Assembly (NCBI GenBank): GCA_014904845.1
Contig: MU119645.1
Coordinates: 1 to 34,347 of the forward strand
Reading direction: 5' to 3'
Source: Acephala macrosclerotiorum
Taxonomy: Eukaryota > Ascomycota > Leotiomycetes > Helotiales > Mollisiaceae
Length of the DNA stretch: 34,347 nt
Below the pieces are notes generated by a model. It was not told where the DNA came from. It saw only the letters and a list, made by a program, of their open reading frames with translations, and made no database searches. How positions within the stretch are numbered: position 1 is the stretch's first letter; each line of letters starts with the position of its first letter. Position numbers and translations under genes: made by a program. This document shows, in pieces, positions 1-10,420 of this stretch.

Positions 1-96
1 TTATTTATTTTATTTATTTTATTTATTTTATTTATTTTATTTATTTTATTTATTTTATTTATTTTATTTATTTTATTTATTTTATTTATTTTATTA
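1..96. repeat. 9-bp minisatellite (TTTATTTTA)n
   Basis: A's recur at alternating spacings of 4 and 5 bases, so the unit is the 9-mer TTTATTTTA, in about ten near-perfect copies. The array touches the window edge, so its true length is unknown. It has no C or G and does not match a TTAGGG telomere. Confidence 0.9.
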
Positions 97-599
97 ATTA
101 GTACTTTTATTTGCGACTGGGTCTACCAAAAATAAAAACAAAGAGTGCAATTTAAAGCTCGGCGCACACGGCAAGCTAAAAATCCACTTCTCATTTCCGA
201 AAAAGCTTTCAATCCTCCAAGGGCTTTTTACTTTTCTCCTTTTCTCCTGCCTGTGCCTGCACACTAGCCCACGCTTATTATGCCCACGCACATAGATTTA
301 CTCAAACTAAACTTTTGATTTTGGAATAATTCTTTTTATCCTCGTTTTTTTAACGTTAATATTTAAAAAAAAAAAAAAACTTGAAAGCACGTTTAGCAAC
401 TTTTTTTTTTAAACTAGCCCGGAATATTTCGAAAGCATTCCAAAAGATAAAAGCCTTTACAAATGCTTAAAACATTTTCGAGTAGTTTTAATCCTTAATT
501 TCAACTTTTACAAGTGTTCGGAATCTTCTTGGGTGGCTTTAACCCTTGTTTTCGACCTTTATAAAAGCATACAAAAGCTCATTTACCCTTTTCACGTAG
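97..599. other. Non-coding, moderately AT-rich stretch
   Basis: No convincing intact gene. Homopolymer A and T runs lie near 365-410. From about 420 onward the sequence repeatedly has the flavour of CTTTATAAAA and TTTTACAAG; it may be an upstream, more damaged part of the pseudogene that follows, because the same frame carries further stops at 597 and upstream. Confidence 0.4.
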
Positions 600-1214
600 T
601 TTCAAAACCTTTATAAAAATCACAAAACCCTTATAAGGCTTAAAGTGGATATTTTCAAGCTCTGTGGTTAGTTCTTCAAAAATTCTGGAGTAAAAGTCAG
701 GAGCGCCACTTTCGTAGGGTCACCTAACCCCTTTACTAAAGAACTTCGGTCAAGCAAAGAATGCCTAAAGCATACAGCCCTCTGGCTCACATTAACCGAA
801 AGCGACGAACTCATCAGCAAACAACGGGTGGAGCATGAACTATGGACGGGTCGAGTAAAGAAGTGCTGGCTTGCATTAGAGCAGTCCCAGATTAACTGAA
901 AGAGCCAGGAAACATTCCCTTATAACTGGCAACGAGGCTCGAATGGTAGGACTTTCGAGGAAGAAGTCTGCTTCCTGTGTTAAACGACGAAAGAATTCTA
1001 TGATCATCTAGAGTTGTATGCTAAGTACATTATCTTTCAATGTGTCAAGGTGATGGGAGCTGCTGATGTTGATAGGCTTTTCGAAGGAAAGTGGCCGCCA
1101 AGGACGAATGAAGAAAGTGAAGAGGCCCAGGAAAATCGAGAATAGAGGATGGAGGACAGCAGAGACATTTCCAGTGATAATATGGCTGAACTGTTTTACT
1201 CATCACATCTGTAA
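600..1214 (+). pseudogene. Degraded unidentified protein gene (single frame, nonsense-riddled)
   Basis: One reading frame (codons starting at positions divisible by 3) reads as protein-like sequence from about 600 to 1211, broken only by TAG 669, TGA 897, TAA 981 and TAG 1143, and ending at TAA 1212. Each stop can come from CAG, CGA or CAA by one C-to-T change. The longest open pieces are 672-896 (75 codons) and 984-1142 (53 codons). The second piece is acidic toward its end and includes residues such as EFYDHLELYAKYIIFQC. No frameshift is needed. I do not recognise the family. The start is unknown because no in-frame ATG stands out. It sits close upstream of a second frame damaged in the same way. 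Alternative: a chance open frame, though the amino-acid texture argues against that. Confidence 0.45.
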
Positions 1215-1840
1215 TTGTAAGGAAAGGAGATACTCGGCAGCCTCGGAAGGGTGAGGTGGGTCGTCAATGTTCTTCTAGGGCACCATTTTCCCGATTTCCT
1301 TTTTCGCAAGACCGCACTAACCAAAAAAATCTGAAAACAATGAAATCAAAATATTTAAGGCAGATTTAGTGAAGGTAGCACCCAACGCAAGGCTGCAACG
1401 GCTGGCAAACAGCACTCAAGTTCTTGCAGCCCAAGATCTGAATCGCGATTAGCCTTGCCAAGACAGGCCGCATACACTTGTTGAATTACTGCACGCCGGG
1501 AGAGCTAGAAGGTAAAATAGACAAAATTTCACATACACGCCATTACTGATACGATGTTGCAATATGCTAGAGAATCAAGTGCTTTTCATCTATTTCTTCT
1601 GAATGCGAGGGCGAGGAAACGTGGGATGGGCGTTTGAAAGGTCAAAGATCTTGGGTTCCGAAATGTGTACATGGGCAATTTCTCAGCACACACTCTCCAT
1701 TAGGATCCTTGTATTATATATTACAAAATTTGCTGCTTGAAGGAAGAGATCGTGGCGTCAGCCCAGGCTCCCCGCCACAGAAGTGCGGGGTCTAGCGTCC
1801 ATCTCGGCACCAGTCCCGACTGAGCCAAGCTTCCTCGCCA
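1215..1840. other. Intergenic, nothing recognised
   Basis: Ordinary composition with no convincing ORF, RNA gene or repeat. The segment separates the two damaged frames. Confidence 0.5.
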
Positions 1841-2458
1841 ATGGAAATGTACAGGGATGCCGCCCCTATTTATCCGTTCGAGATCTCCAACATCAACGAC
1901 TCCTCATCATCATCGACGAGTCTTCAACCAATTACACTTCCGACTCCTCGTCCGTGCCAGCAAACCACATCTCTAGATTCCTAGAGAAACTTGGATCTTA
2001 GCTACAGCTTCGCACTCCAGCGGGGCTGAGCAAGGCTGTGACGAGGGCGTGCATATTGGACTGGTTGAAGCTTCCCATTTGAGAGGATGGAGAACTTCTC
2101 GAGCTACTGTCGCGGGCTCTCATGGCCGACTCTGAAATATGCATCTTCAACATTGACATATTTGGCCGAAGAACAATACCAATGCCGCCTTTGTTAGCTT
2201 CTCGGCTTCCATCCACTTGTGAAGTACGGTCTACTCGGAAAGCGGAAGCAGCCGTCCTCGCCACATCTAGCAGAACACGAAGCCTTCACGACCCAAGAAG
2301 ATTTAGTGTTTCTCGTACGGGAAAAACTTCCGTCTTCACCACTCATAAACTCGAGATGGGATTCGCTATGCAATATGATTAAGTGATTTCGTGTGCCCAG
2401 ATGACTGTACATTTCCGCCAAGGATATCGAAAGATTCGAGAGGGGCTTGGTGATCTAG
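1841..2458 (+). pseudogene. Degraded unidentified protein gene with seven internal nonsense codons
   Basis: From ATG 1841 (context GCCAATGG) one frame runs to TAG 2456-2458 with no frameshift, about 205 codons. It is interrupted by TAG 1982, TGA 2027, TGA 2039, TGA 2066, TAG 2195, TGA 2384 and TGA 2402. Every one is explained by CAG-to-TAG or CGA-to-TGA. The 62 codons between 2198 and 2383 are open and protein-like (for example TTQEDLVFLVREKLPSSPL), and another block near 2090-2190 includes PTLKYASSTLTYLAEEQYQC. The N-terminus has a Ser run. I do not recognise the family. The last TAG may be the native stop or another mutation. It ends about 150 bp before the fasciclin start codon, so the fasciclin promoter overlaps the relic. 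Short ORFs on both strands here are shadows. Confidence 0.6.
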
Positions 2459-2610
2459 GCAAAATTTAAGATTGGCTTTCTTGTTTGCGATGGGAAGAGG
2501 ATGTATTAAGAGGAGGATTTCCTGTTTCTTTCTCTCGTTCCTACTCCTTCCCAAGATACCCATTTGCTTTCACCAAGTTTTCTCGCCGTACCATCCAATC
2601 GCCAGTCAAC

Positions 2611-4188
2611 ATGCAGCTCAAGCACCTTCTTCCTTTAGCTCTTGGAGCTGGAGCTTCTGCACAAAGCTTGGCCGAAGCTCTTGCTTCCCAAAACTCTTCA
2701 CTTAGCAGTCTTAATGGTATGTTACCCCACCTCTGTCCATTTCCCTTGCTAACACACCAAGCACTCCTCGCAAGCCAGCCCGCTATAGTCTCCACGCTCA
2801 GCAATGCGACAAACGTAACCATTCTCGCACCCAACAACGATGCCCTCTCCGCGTTTGTCAATTCGACCACTGGTCAGGCCGCAGCGAGCGAGGCAGATGC
2901 CATCGCGGCGTTGCTCACATACCACGTCCTACAAGGCAACTACGCCGCCTCAGCATTCACAAACACTTCTCAATTCATTCCGACTGCATTGAACGTCTCG
3001 GCGTACTCCAATGTTACGGGTGGGCAACGCGTCGAGGCGAGACTCAATGGCTCGAGTGTTGATATCTTCACTGGCTTGCTGCAAGAGAGTCAGGTTGTCA
3101 CGCCTGTACGTTTTGTTCTCCTATGCCACCTCCTAACCATTAGACCCCCTACTCACTTCACTACTTCATGGCCATATGCTGACTTTATGTGCGCAGCACA
3201 TTTCGTTTGCCGGCGGAACAATTCACAACATCAATAAAGTCCTTACTATTCCCACCTCCCCGGCCAACACTGCCACTTCCTTGAACTCGACCTCCCTCGC
3301 TGGCGCGCTCGCCCAAGCAAACCTCGTAAACGCAGTCGACTCTCTCACCGACGTAACAATCTTCGCCCCTTCTAATGCCGCATTTCAAGCTATCGGCTCC
3401 GCACTTGGAAACTTCTCAACTGAGCAATTAGCTAGCATCCTGACGTATCATGTTGTTAACGGGACAGTTGGATATAGTTCGATGCTGAGCAACACCACCT
3501 TGACTACTGTTGGAGGAGGACAAATCACTATTCGAATTGAGAATGGAAGTGTTTTCGTGAACTCAGCTAAAGTTATTACTCCCGATGTTCTGGTTTCAAA
3601 TGGCGTTGTTCATGTCATTGATGGGTACGTGCTGCTGCTCTCATTCCTGCCCTGTAACGTTTCCGCGATCTCCAAACAGTTTGCCTGATCTTTAGTCGTT
3701 TTCTGGTCCCACGTCGTTTAACTTCCACCCCGCCCCGATGCCTCCCTGCGCTCACATACGCTCTCGTTTTTCATTTCGCCTCCACGAGTATTGCTAACGT
3801 TAATCTCAGAGTTCTTAACCCCAACAACACATCCGCTGAGCCTCCCTCTTCCGGTGCGTCAACAACCACAGGCGCATTCACTGGCGCGTCATCGGCGACC
3901 AATGTTCCATGTAAGCTCTGCTCTTTTCCCTTTCCGTACAATCTCCCTTCCCCTCCCTTATTCTCTTTGCCCAGTTTACCTCCCCACTGTGAGGAAGGGA
4001 TGCTAACACAGAACAGTCACATCCGGCATCACAGCTCCACAACCGTCACCTCGACACCTTCCCGCGCGCCAACCAGCTCTTCCAGTTCAGGAGGCGCTGT
4101 TCATGGAATGGTGATGCCGACTGGTGCTGTTGGTGTGGGAGCCCTTTTCGGTGGTGCGGCGGTGATTATGGGTGTTAGTGGGTTATAA
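2611..4188 (+). CDS. Secreted fasciclin (FAS1) domain protein, possibly GPI-anchored; 3' end frame conflict
   Basis: Five exons: 2611-2716, 2762-3105, 3197-3624, 3810-3910 and 4017 onward. Donors are GTATGT, GTACGT, GTACGT and GTAAGC; CTAAC or CTGAC branch sites and AG acceptors are visible. ATG 2611 (CAACATG) is chosen because it opens a signal peptide (MQLKHLLPLALGAGASAQ); the longer upstream frame lacks one. Two tandem FAS1 domains follow, about residues 20-155 and 170-300, each with the TILAPNNDA / TIFAPSNAA and LTYHV blocks that mark the fold, many N-glycosylation sequons, then a Ser/Thr/Pro-rich stretch. FAS1 proteins act in cell-wall or matrix adhesion. The canonical acceptor at 4016 keeps FTSGIT but leads to TGA 4112-4114 (358 aa). 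The expected Ser-rich, GPI-like hydrophobic tail (ending GALFGGAAVIMGVSGL, stop 4186-4188) is in another frame. So the 3' end is frameshifted, mis-sequenced or alternatively spliced. Confidence 0.85.
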
Positions 4189-4593
4189 AGATGAATAGGA
4201 TTTGAGGAGTGAAGAGTGAAGAGTGAAGTTTGAAGGGAAGAGGAGGGATTCGTAGGTATGAACTTGCTAGTTGGTTTGTTTGTAAGTTTATCACACCTAC
4301 ATTAATAATTTCGTTATTTTTAGATACTTTAAAATTCTCACGAGCTATCCTAATGATAGAGATGAGAGTTCCTGGATGAAATGAAATCACACGTGGCTAG
4401 TCACAAAGTGTCGAACAAATCAAGACGCAAGCCATTAACAAGCTCAAGTGAGCTACGGGATGGTACTGTACTATTTTCCCTATGATCTTTACACTCAAAA
4501 CTCCTTGCTGTTGTCTCACATCAAATTTCATTCTCACGTCGCCCCTTCCCCCATCTCAACCCAATAATCACACCCCCTCTCCAAATGTCCATC
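4189..4593. other. Intergenic between convergent genes
   Basis: Carries the 3' flanks of the fasciclin gene and the oppositely oriented glutamine-rich gene. A short GAGTGAAGA-type direct repeat follows the fasciclin stop (about 4203-4227). Nothing else is recognised. Confidence 0.5.
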
Positions 4594-5407
4594 TCACATC
4601 AACCCAATTGTAACATCACCCTTAACTCTCGCATACAAATCAACCTCAACCTCTAAATCCAACTCAATCTTAATCTTCAACGCACTATCCGAAGCAGTAG
4701 AAGCCGGATCTGGTCTATCCTTAATCCTCGACTCCCTGATAGCAGCCCTTCTAAACCCTGGAGCTCGATCGCCTAGGACTTGCGGTTGCTCTTGTTGTTG
4801 CATTTGCATTTGTTGAGGTTGGAATTGTTGAGGCTGGAATTGTTGCTGCTGCTGGGGTTGTGGATGACGCTGGCGCTGCTGCTGGGGTTTGGCTTGGGTT
4901 TGTACTTGTCGTTGTTCTTGGGGCTGTTGTTGTTGGACGAGTGGACCTTGAGATTCCTGTTCAGGCTCGGGTTGGAATTGGCGCTGTTTTCTCTGGGCAG
5001 GTGCGCGATCTTGCGTTTTGGTGTTGCCGTTTCTCATGGGTTGTTGTTGTTGCTGTCGTTCGGGTTCAGGTTCATACTCGGACTGCTCAGGTTGTTCCTT
5101 AGATTGGACTTCGAGTTCGGTATCAGATCCTTCGTATTCGTCCCCTTCTGCTTCTCCCTGAGCTTGATTTTGAGCTTTGAAAGTTCCGTTCGCGGTGGTG
5201 GGCTTGGGTTTGCCTTTGGATTGAATGTTGGACTCGATGGATGTGTTTGGGGAGGCTTCTTCCTCCTGTTCTTCTTCGGCGTCAGACTGGTCGACGAGTT
5301 CCTCGTCGGATTGCTCTGCTTCAGCGGTTCTTTCTTGGGTTTGGCTGCGTGCAGATGTAAGTATCGGTTTTCAAAATGGATGTTAAGAGAGCATACTTGT
5401 TAGACAT
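4594..5407 (-). CDS. Glutamine-rich protein with conserved-looking C-terminal motif (253 aa)
   Basis: Two exons: 5407-5397 (ATG TCT AAC AA) and 5344-4594. The 52-nt intron has a GTATGC donor, an ACTTACA branch-like site and a GCACGCAG acceptor. Joining them adds about 107 residues ahead of the obvious internal Met at 5037. The protein starts acidic (about residues 15-100, Glu/Asp/Ser-rich), has a poly-Q/QP tract over about residues 100-200 (several runs of 4-5 Gln, QPQQFQPQQMQMQQQ), and ends in a non-repetitive block, SALKIKIELDLEVEVDLYAR followed by VKGDVTIGLM. That end resembles a tail I associate with many fungal hypothetical proteins; this is from memory and unchecked. No catalytic domain, signal peptide or membrane segment. 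The Leu-rich ORF on the other strand is the antisense of the CAG/CAA tract. Function unknown. Confidence 0.75.
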
Positions 5408-6241
5408 GATGTTGAAAAGTTGGAAATGAGTTTGATTTCGAGCGCAGTTGATCGAGATGAGAGGAAATGTTTTCGTGAAGATGAAATATTGAGATGGGAA
5501 AATGGAAAGAGACCGATTGTTTTATGATCGGAAACAGAACATGAGATTCCAATTCTCGATGCTCCAAATACCTGTATATTTTGGTGTGAAGGATGAGATG
5601 ACGGAGGGGCTGCAGGCTACAGGGATCAAAAGCGGGTAAGTGGGCATGGTTGTGCCCGAAAGTTGGCACGCAACTTTTAGGAACGCATCTGTGCCTGCAT
5701 ATTGCCCCACAGAAGAGGGTAGGGAACTGCAGATCCTACAAAGCTGACGATCACGTAACCAGAATAAGTCGTAAAAAGCGTGACTTTTAACCTGGTCACG
5801 TGCTTGGCAACTCAAACTTAAGTCGAGGGATTCCATGATGGCCGCTCTTATCCTTTGGAGCGAGTCAGGGTAATCCAATATAATATCTAGCTACAAGCAG
5901 ATTGTGAGAGTGGTTATTAAGGTGGAAAATGTTGCTCGGAATTTTGAGGCGAGCTGGCTGAGCAAAGCGTGAACAAGAGCAGGAGCAACTCGATTCGCAA
6001 CATGTTCATGTTCCATTAATTCACTCAATGATATACACTGCTAATTCTGAACTAACGACGTTAAACGCTTTCCATTCGTGCCCCTTGTACTCTCGAAATT
6101 TTATATCCCACTATCAAACTTCTATAAATTCTCCATCAAATCTCTCCCTCCCTCTCGATTTCTCTACAATTCACATTAACACCAATATCTCTCGATATAA
6201 AAACATAAAAAGCAAACACAACACAAAACAAAAACAACTAT
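5408..6241. other. Promoter region of the Gln-rich gene and a pyrimidine-rich leader-like stretch
   Basis: The proximal part must contain the minus-strand gene's promoter. An open frame on the minus strand (5878-5522) has no recognisable protein features and is probably chance. Around 6120-6241 the + strand becomes CT-rich, then rich in A and C (TATAAAAACATAAAAAGCAA, then ACACAACAC), which looks like a fungal core promoter and 5' leader pointing right. What it would drive is unclear. Confidence 0.35.
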
Positions 6242-6331
6242 ATGCGCACTCTACGACCTCTAGTGCTCCGAATGCAAGATACTCAAAAGGACAGCCAAGC
6301 GTCACCGTCTAGACGTATAAGCCGGCCTTGA
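6242..6331 (+). CDS. Possible 29-aa small ORF or first exon, unsupported
   Basis: ATG 6242 (AACTATATG) follows the leader-like stretch and opens 29 codons (starts MRTLRPLVLRMQDTQ; Arg-rich) to TGA 6329-6331. It could be a small basic peptide, the first exon of a gene I cannot assemble, or chance. No family recognised. The downstream 6332-6880 region must also hold the 3' UTR of the minus-strand TPS2 gene, and I see no second exon with good splice sites. Confidence 0.15.
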   Translation: MRTLRPLVLRMQDTQKDSQASPSRRISRP

Positions 6332-6880
6332 ACGATACCATGGAGTTAGCTGGTTGGCAGAAAACTATGGTAGGGTATATGCTCCTGGACCTTGGGACAA
6401 GCAGGACTGTCCTCCCTAGGCGATGAGGTTCAATGCTGGGTAAGTGAGGCGAGGTGAGGGGATTTGGGAGTGGAGCTGGGGAAGGGAGCAGAGAAGCATG
6501 GCTTTTGCACGTGGTCGAGGAACTCAAAATTAAAAAATAGACAATCACAAATTGAAGACCTGGCAGTGGCGATACGCGATTGTCCGACACTCAACAGACA
6601 TCCACACCAACTTCCCACCAAGCAACAACTTGCCTCCCTTCCCCCTACACCACAATCTCCCAGATCACTTCACAGCCTAAGAGCGCCAAAGATTGGGTTT
6701 CAAAAACCTATGCTCACACACACAATCGTATTCGTGGCGGTCCATGTCACCTGGAGGCTGGTATCCATATAAACATTTTCGCGCCTCCCTCCGCTTCCTC
6801 CCCGCTCCTTCCGCTCAGGACACCATACCCCACTTGATGACTACGCGGACCTTATGCACTGTAAGCCCCTCCCACCTCAC

Positions 6881-9800
6881 TCACAGCTTCCCACCCGGCA
6901 ACTCATCCAGGATCCTAACCCCCGGCATCGAATCCGGAATCTTGCCATCCACCACAGACAACGGGCCCAAATCAGCAACATTACTATCCCCGCCATTCAG
7001 CAATGCAATCATAGAAATGACATCCGCCGGCTCAAGCAAATGCCACCTCGCCAACGTCATTTTACTGCTTGCTCCGACTGTGACAGCGAAGACGTGATCC
7101 GGTGGTAAGTCACTCCCATTCAAGGCGCGGAACATATCTTCATCTGTGAAATCATCTCCTAGACATAAGGTGAACTCGGGAGGCTCGCCGATTTCTTTGC
7201 CATAGGAGTCGACGAGACGTTTAGCGATCTCGCCTTTGTTGATGAATGTGGGCCGGACTTCGAGGTTTGCTTTACCGGTCATGACTTCGACGTCCCATGC
7301 TTTGCCGACTGTTTTCTCGAGCTCTTTTTGGCATTCGCGGGCGTTGTGTTCGGCGAGGACAGGGTCAGAGGGGCGGTAGTGCCAAGTTAAAGCGCAACGT
7401 TTGCGTTCGATGAAGGAGCCTGGCAATGTCAGCATGTATATAGAGGGATGTGAGAGAAGGCTAACCTGGAGTCAACTCGGTGTATTTCTTGAAGCAATTA
7501 TAGACCTCCACTTGCCAGCCCATATCGAAGGTCTCAGCTAAGTTCTCCCACTCGCTGTGACCTGGATGGCGCATGAAGCTACCATGTTCGGCACTGAAGC
7601 CAAGCTCTGGGATGCCACCAAGATACTGTTGAAGGAAATCTTGGTCTCGGCCACTGATGATCCAAACTGCGTTCTGGTGGTCTGACGCCAAAGCTTTGAG
7701 GGTTCGAATGACACGTTCGGAAGGAATAGCATCTCCTGGATTCTTGACGATTGGAGTAAGGGTGCCGTCATAATCGAACATGAAGAGTCGCTTCTTAGCA
7801 GCTCTATACTGCGAGAGGAGTGCAGCCTTATCCAACAAAGGTGTCGAGATGACTGCGTTATTCGAGCTCAGGACTGTAAGAAGTCGCTTGACGAAGCTAT
7901 TCGACCATGCCTGCACATTTCTAGTCGTGACATGATGATACAAACTGCTGTGCATCGCGGTCTTCTTGTCCTCGCTCATCGTTAGAGCGTAATTGAGCTG
8001 ATCCGCAACTCCGGAAAGATCCCATGGATTGATATGGATGGCGTCTTTCAAGCTTCCAGCAGTACCCGAAAATTCAGACAGAATCAAAGGTCCATGTGTG
8101 TCCCGCTGACAGACAACATATTCCAAACTGGTAGTGTTCATGCCATCTCGGACACTGGTAATCAGGCCAATATCCGCCGCTCGAAGAAGTGCCAGGTACT
8201 CATCTTGTGACAGATATTGTGGGTAGTGCTGGACCGGCGAAAAGGAAAGAGATCCGTACATCCCGTTGATCTTGGCGACAAGCTCCGAGACTTTGTTGGC
8301 GATCTTGTTCCCCGCATCCTCCTTTTCCTCTTCGACGCTGGTGGGGCTCGTGACCTGAATCAATACCACCTTGCCAATCCATTCTGGGTACATTTCCAAG
8401 AATCTCTCAAAAGCCATCAGCTTCTGTGCAACACCGCGCACACTGTCGAGTCGATCTCGTCCCACAATGATCTTTTGGCCATGGTATAGCTTCTTCAGGT
8501 CTAACACCTGGCTATCGACAGTTTTCGAACCAAATGCCAACTTCTCCACCGATGCTGCGTCTATTCCGATAGGGAAAATGCCCACAGTAACCTTCGCTCC
8601 ATATGCATCCACGCCTGTAATGTCTGAAGGAAAACCCAAAATCCTCGTACAGCACGAGACAAAATGTCGGGAATAACTATGCGATTGAAAGCCGATCAAA
8701 TTTGCACCCAAAACACCCTCTAAGACGTCTTTGCGTCGTGGTAAACACCGAAGGAACTCGCTACTAGGAAAAGGAATATGCAAGAAGAAAGCAATGTACA
8801 TATGGGGAATTCGTTGTCGAAGCATACTGGGAAGGAGAAGGAGGTGATAGTCGTGGATCATGACAATATCACCCGGCTTGTAGATGGAGAGAATGCGGTC
8901 TGCGAACTTCTGGTTCATCTTGTAATAATCTGCCCATGATTGTCGCTCTGCTCGGCCGTTGGTAGGTTCGTGCTGCTTGTAGTGGAAGAGGGTATAGAGC
9001 TCGTGTTCTGCGAATCGTCTCCATCGTGACTGGTCCTTTAAGCAGATTGATCCATCGTGCACACCATCCGTCTCGTCATGTAGCCATACTGGTATTGTGC
9101 GACAATTTTTGTCGTGTCCTAGCTGCCATTCGAGCCGATTTTGGTCCTCCTTGTTGATCCATAGTCCTTCTGCTGCAGGTGGTTCGTTGACCTTGAGGAA
9201 AGGGTCGAGAGGGATCGGGGCGGAACTTTTGTTTAGAGGGGTAACTTTCGCAGGATTTGCTGTCGCAGGAGGGGTAATTGGTGGGGTTAACTCTTCCACC
9301 GGGTCAATTTCTCCAGTCCAGCCCACGAGTGTATGATTCCAAGGAGTCTTGTCGGAGGAGAGGTATGTGAAGGAGTCAAAGAGTGCAGATGTGCCGCGTC
9401 GAGTGCTTAAGCCCTAGAATTTTGTTAACCCTATGCAGCAGAATTCGGGCAGGTCAGCGTACCCAATCGTGCCCCTTCTGGTATTTCAGGGAGTGCGGTA
9501 TGCAGAATGTTGCTGAGATGACACCTCCACTGAGACCCAACGTCGGATTCGCAGCAAGCGGATCTATATCTGCCAGCGATTCTTGCCTTTGCAGACCCGG
9601 GCCTGACAAGCTCATTCGACGAAGTATATCAAGATTCGAGGTTGCGCCAGCCGCTGCTTCGACTGGTGACTGTGCCATTCCGTCTCTCAACTTGCTCAGA
9701 TCGTTTATAAAGTATGATAGATCGCTAATCTTCGAGAGAGGTTCTTCGCCCAAATGCATGCCCGGGGTGACTGGTACGTTGATCAGAGATGGCCGCAAAC

Positions 9801-9888
9801 CTGGGTGAACGGATTCCTGGCGGTCTGGAAGGAGAGGTCGCGGGGATTCAGCGAACTCGGCACCGTCTTCTTCGAACTTCTGTGCCAT
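6881..9888 (-). CDS. TPS2: Trehalose-6-phosphate phosphatase, TPS2 type (GT20 + HAD phosphatase), 970 aa
   Basis: Three exons: 9888-9463, 9413-7466 and 7419-6881, with introns of 49 nt (GTACGC...TTCTAG) and 46 nt (GTTAGC...TGCCAG). It dephosphorylates trehalose-6-phosphate to trehalose, the second step of the cytosolic trehalose-synthase complex used in stress tolerance and spore reserves. After a roughly 130-residue N-terminal leader comes a trehalose-phosphate-synthase-like GT20 domain (about 130-660) with IHDYHLLLLPSML, HIPFPSSEFLR, RDRLDSVRG and RDGMNTTSLEYV. In the third motif the Lys of active synthases (RLDYxKG) is Arg, which fits a non-catalytic GT20 domain. The C-terminal HAD phosphatase looks intact: MFDYDGTLTP with D689/D691, SGRDQDF, SAEHGSFMR and LGDDFTDEDMF with D880/D881. 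Length matches the family (about 900-950 aa). The start is the first ATG of the exon carrying the leader; upstream 9889-10420 is non-coding. Confidence 0.95.
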
Positions 9889-10420
9889 GGTGAGCTGGGC
9901 GCCGCGGCAGTATGATTATGAGACAATTGATGCAGTGAGAGACATGAAGATTTGAATGAGAGGCGATAGTGGAGAGTAGAGAGACTGTAGGTTTAATATC
10001 GCGGAGATGAATGTCTAAGACAGTTCCAGAGTCATGGACGTGGGGCAGTCGCGACAATGGCCAGCTGAGGCTGCCACAAACAGGAAAACAGGATTGGCGA
10101 CCAGGGAAGTGCGAGATTGGCAGAGAGCTCGTACCTGATGTAACAATGAATACTTAAGCTACCATCATGCCAGCATTGACCGACACGAGAGCTTGCGTTG
10201 CGATTTGGAGTGTAGAAAAGTCTGTATATACAGCAACAAAGGCCGGAGAAATGATCATATAGGAAAAAGATGCTGCGGTGGTGGAAGGAGACGTGCAAAT
10301 AAACCCTTCAGGGCTGGAGGGGTCGAGCCTGAAAGCCTAGTGACGGCGAGCTGTACCACCTGAGCTGGTTTTGGCTTTACCAGGCTTCGTCCTCAAGCGT
10401 GCAGGGCCGAAACTCTCGGT
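9889..10420. other. Upstream region of TPS2
   Basis: Non-coding by inspection. One AGGGG (10318-10322; CCCCT in the TPS2 direction, about 430 bp upstream of its ATG) matches the core of the yeast stress element. A single pentamer is weak evidence. The reverse strand of 10300-10385 has a tRNA-like look but does not fold as a tRNA. Confidence 0.4.

Noticed and set aside
1..96. Telomere or subtelomeric repeat
   Set aside because: The unit is TTTATTTTA with no G, unlike TTAGGG, and genes follow without any subtelomeric signature. It is an ordinary minisatellite.
4780..5403. 207-codon Leu-rich ORF on the + strand
   Set aside because: It is the antisense of the CAG/CAA glutamine tract on the minus strand. 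Its Leu runs are the complement of Gln codons.
5522..5878. 118-codon minus-strand ORF upstream of the Gln-rich gene
   Set aside because: No domain, signal peptide or splice support, and it lies in the promoter position of the minus-strand gene.
10318..10322. Stress-response element (AGGGG/CCCCT) for TPS2
   Set aside because: One pentamer about 430 bp from the ATG is expected by chance, so I did not annotate it as a site.
10300..10385. tRNA-like sequence on the minus strand (AGCTCAGGTGGTACAGC ... GCTCGACC)
   Set aside because: The D-arm and T-loop look familiar, but the acceptor stem does not pair, the D-stem has a C-C mismatch, and the anticodon and T stems keep only about three pairs each.
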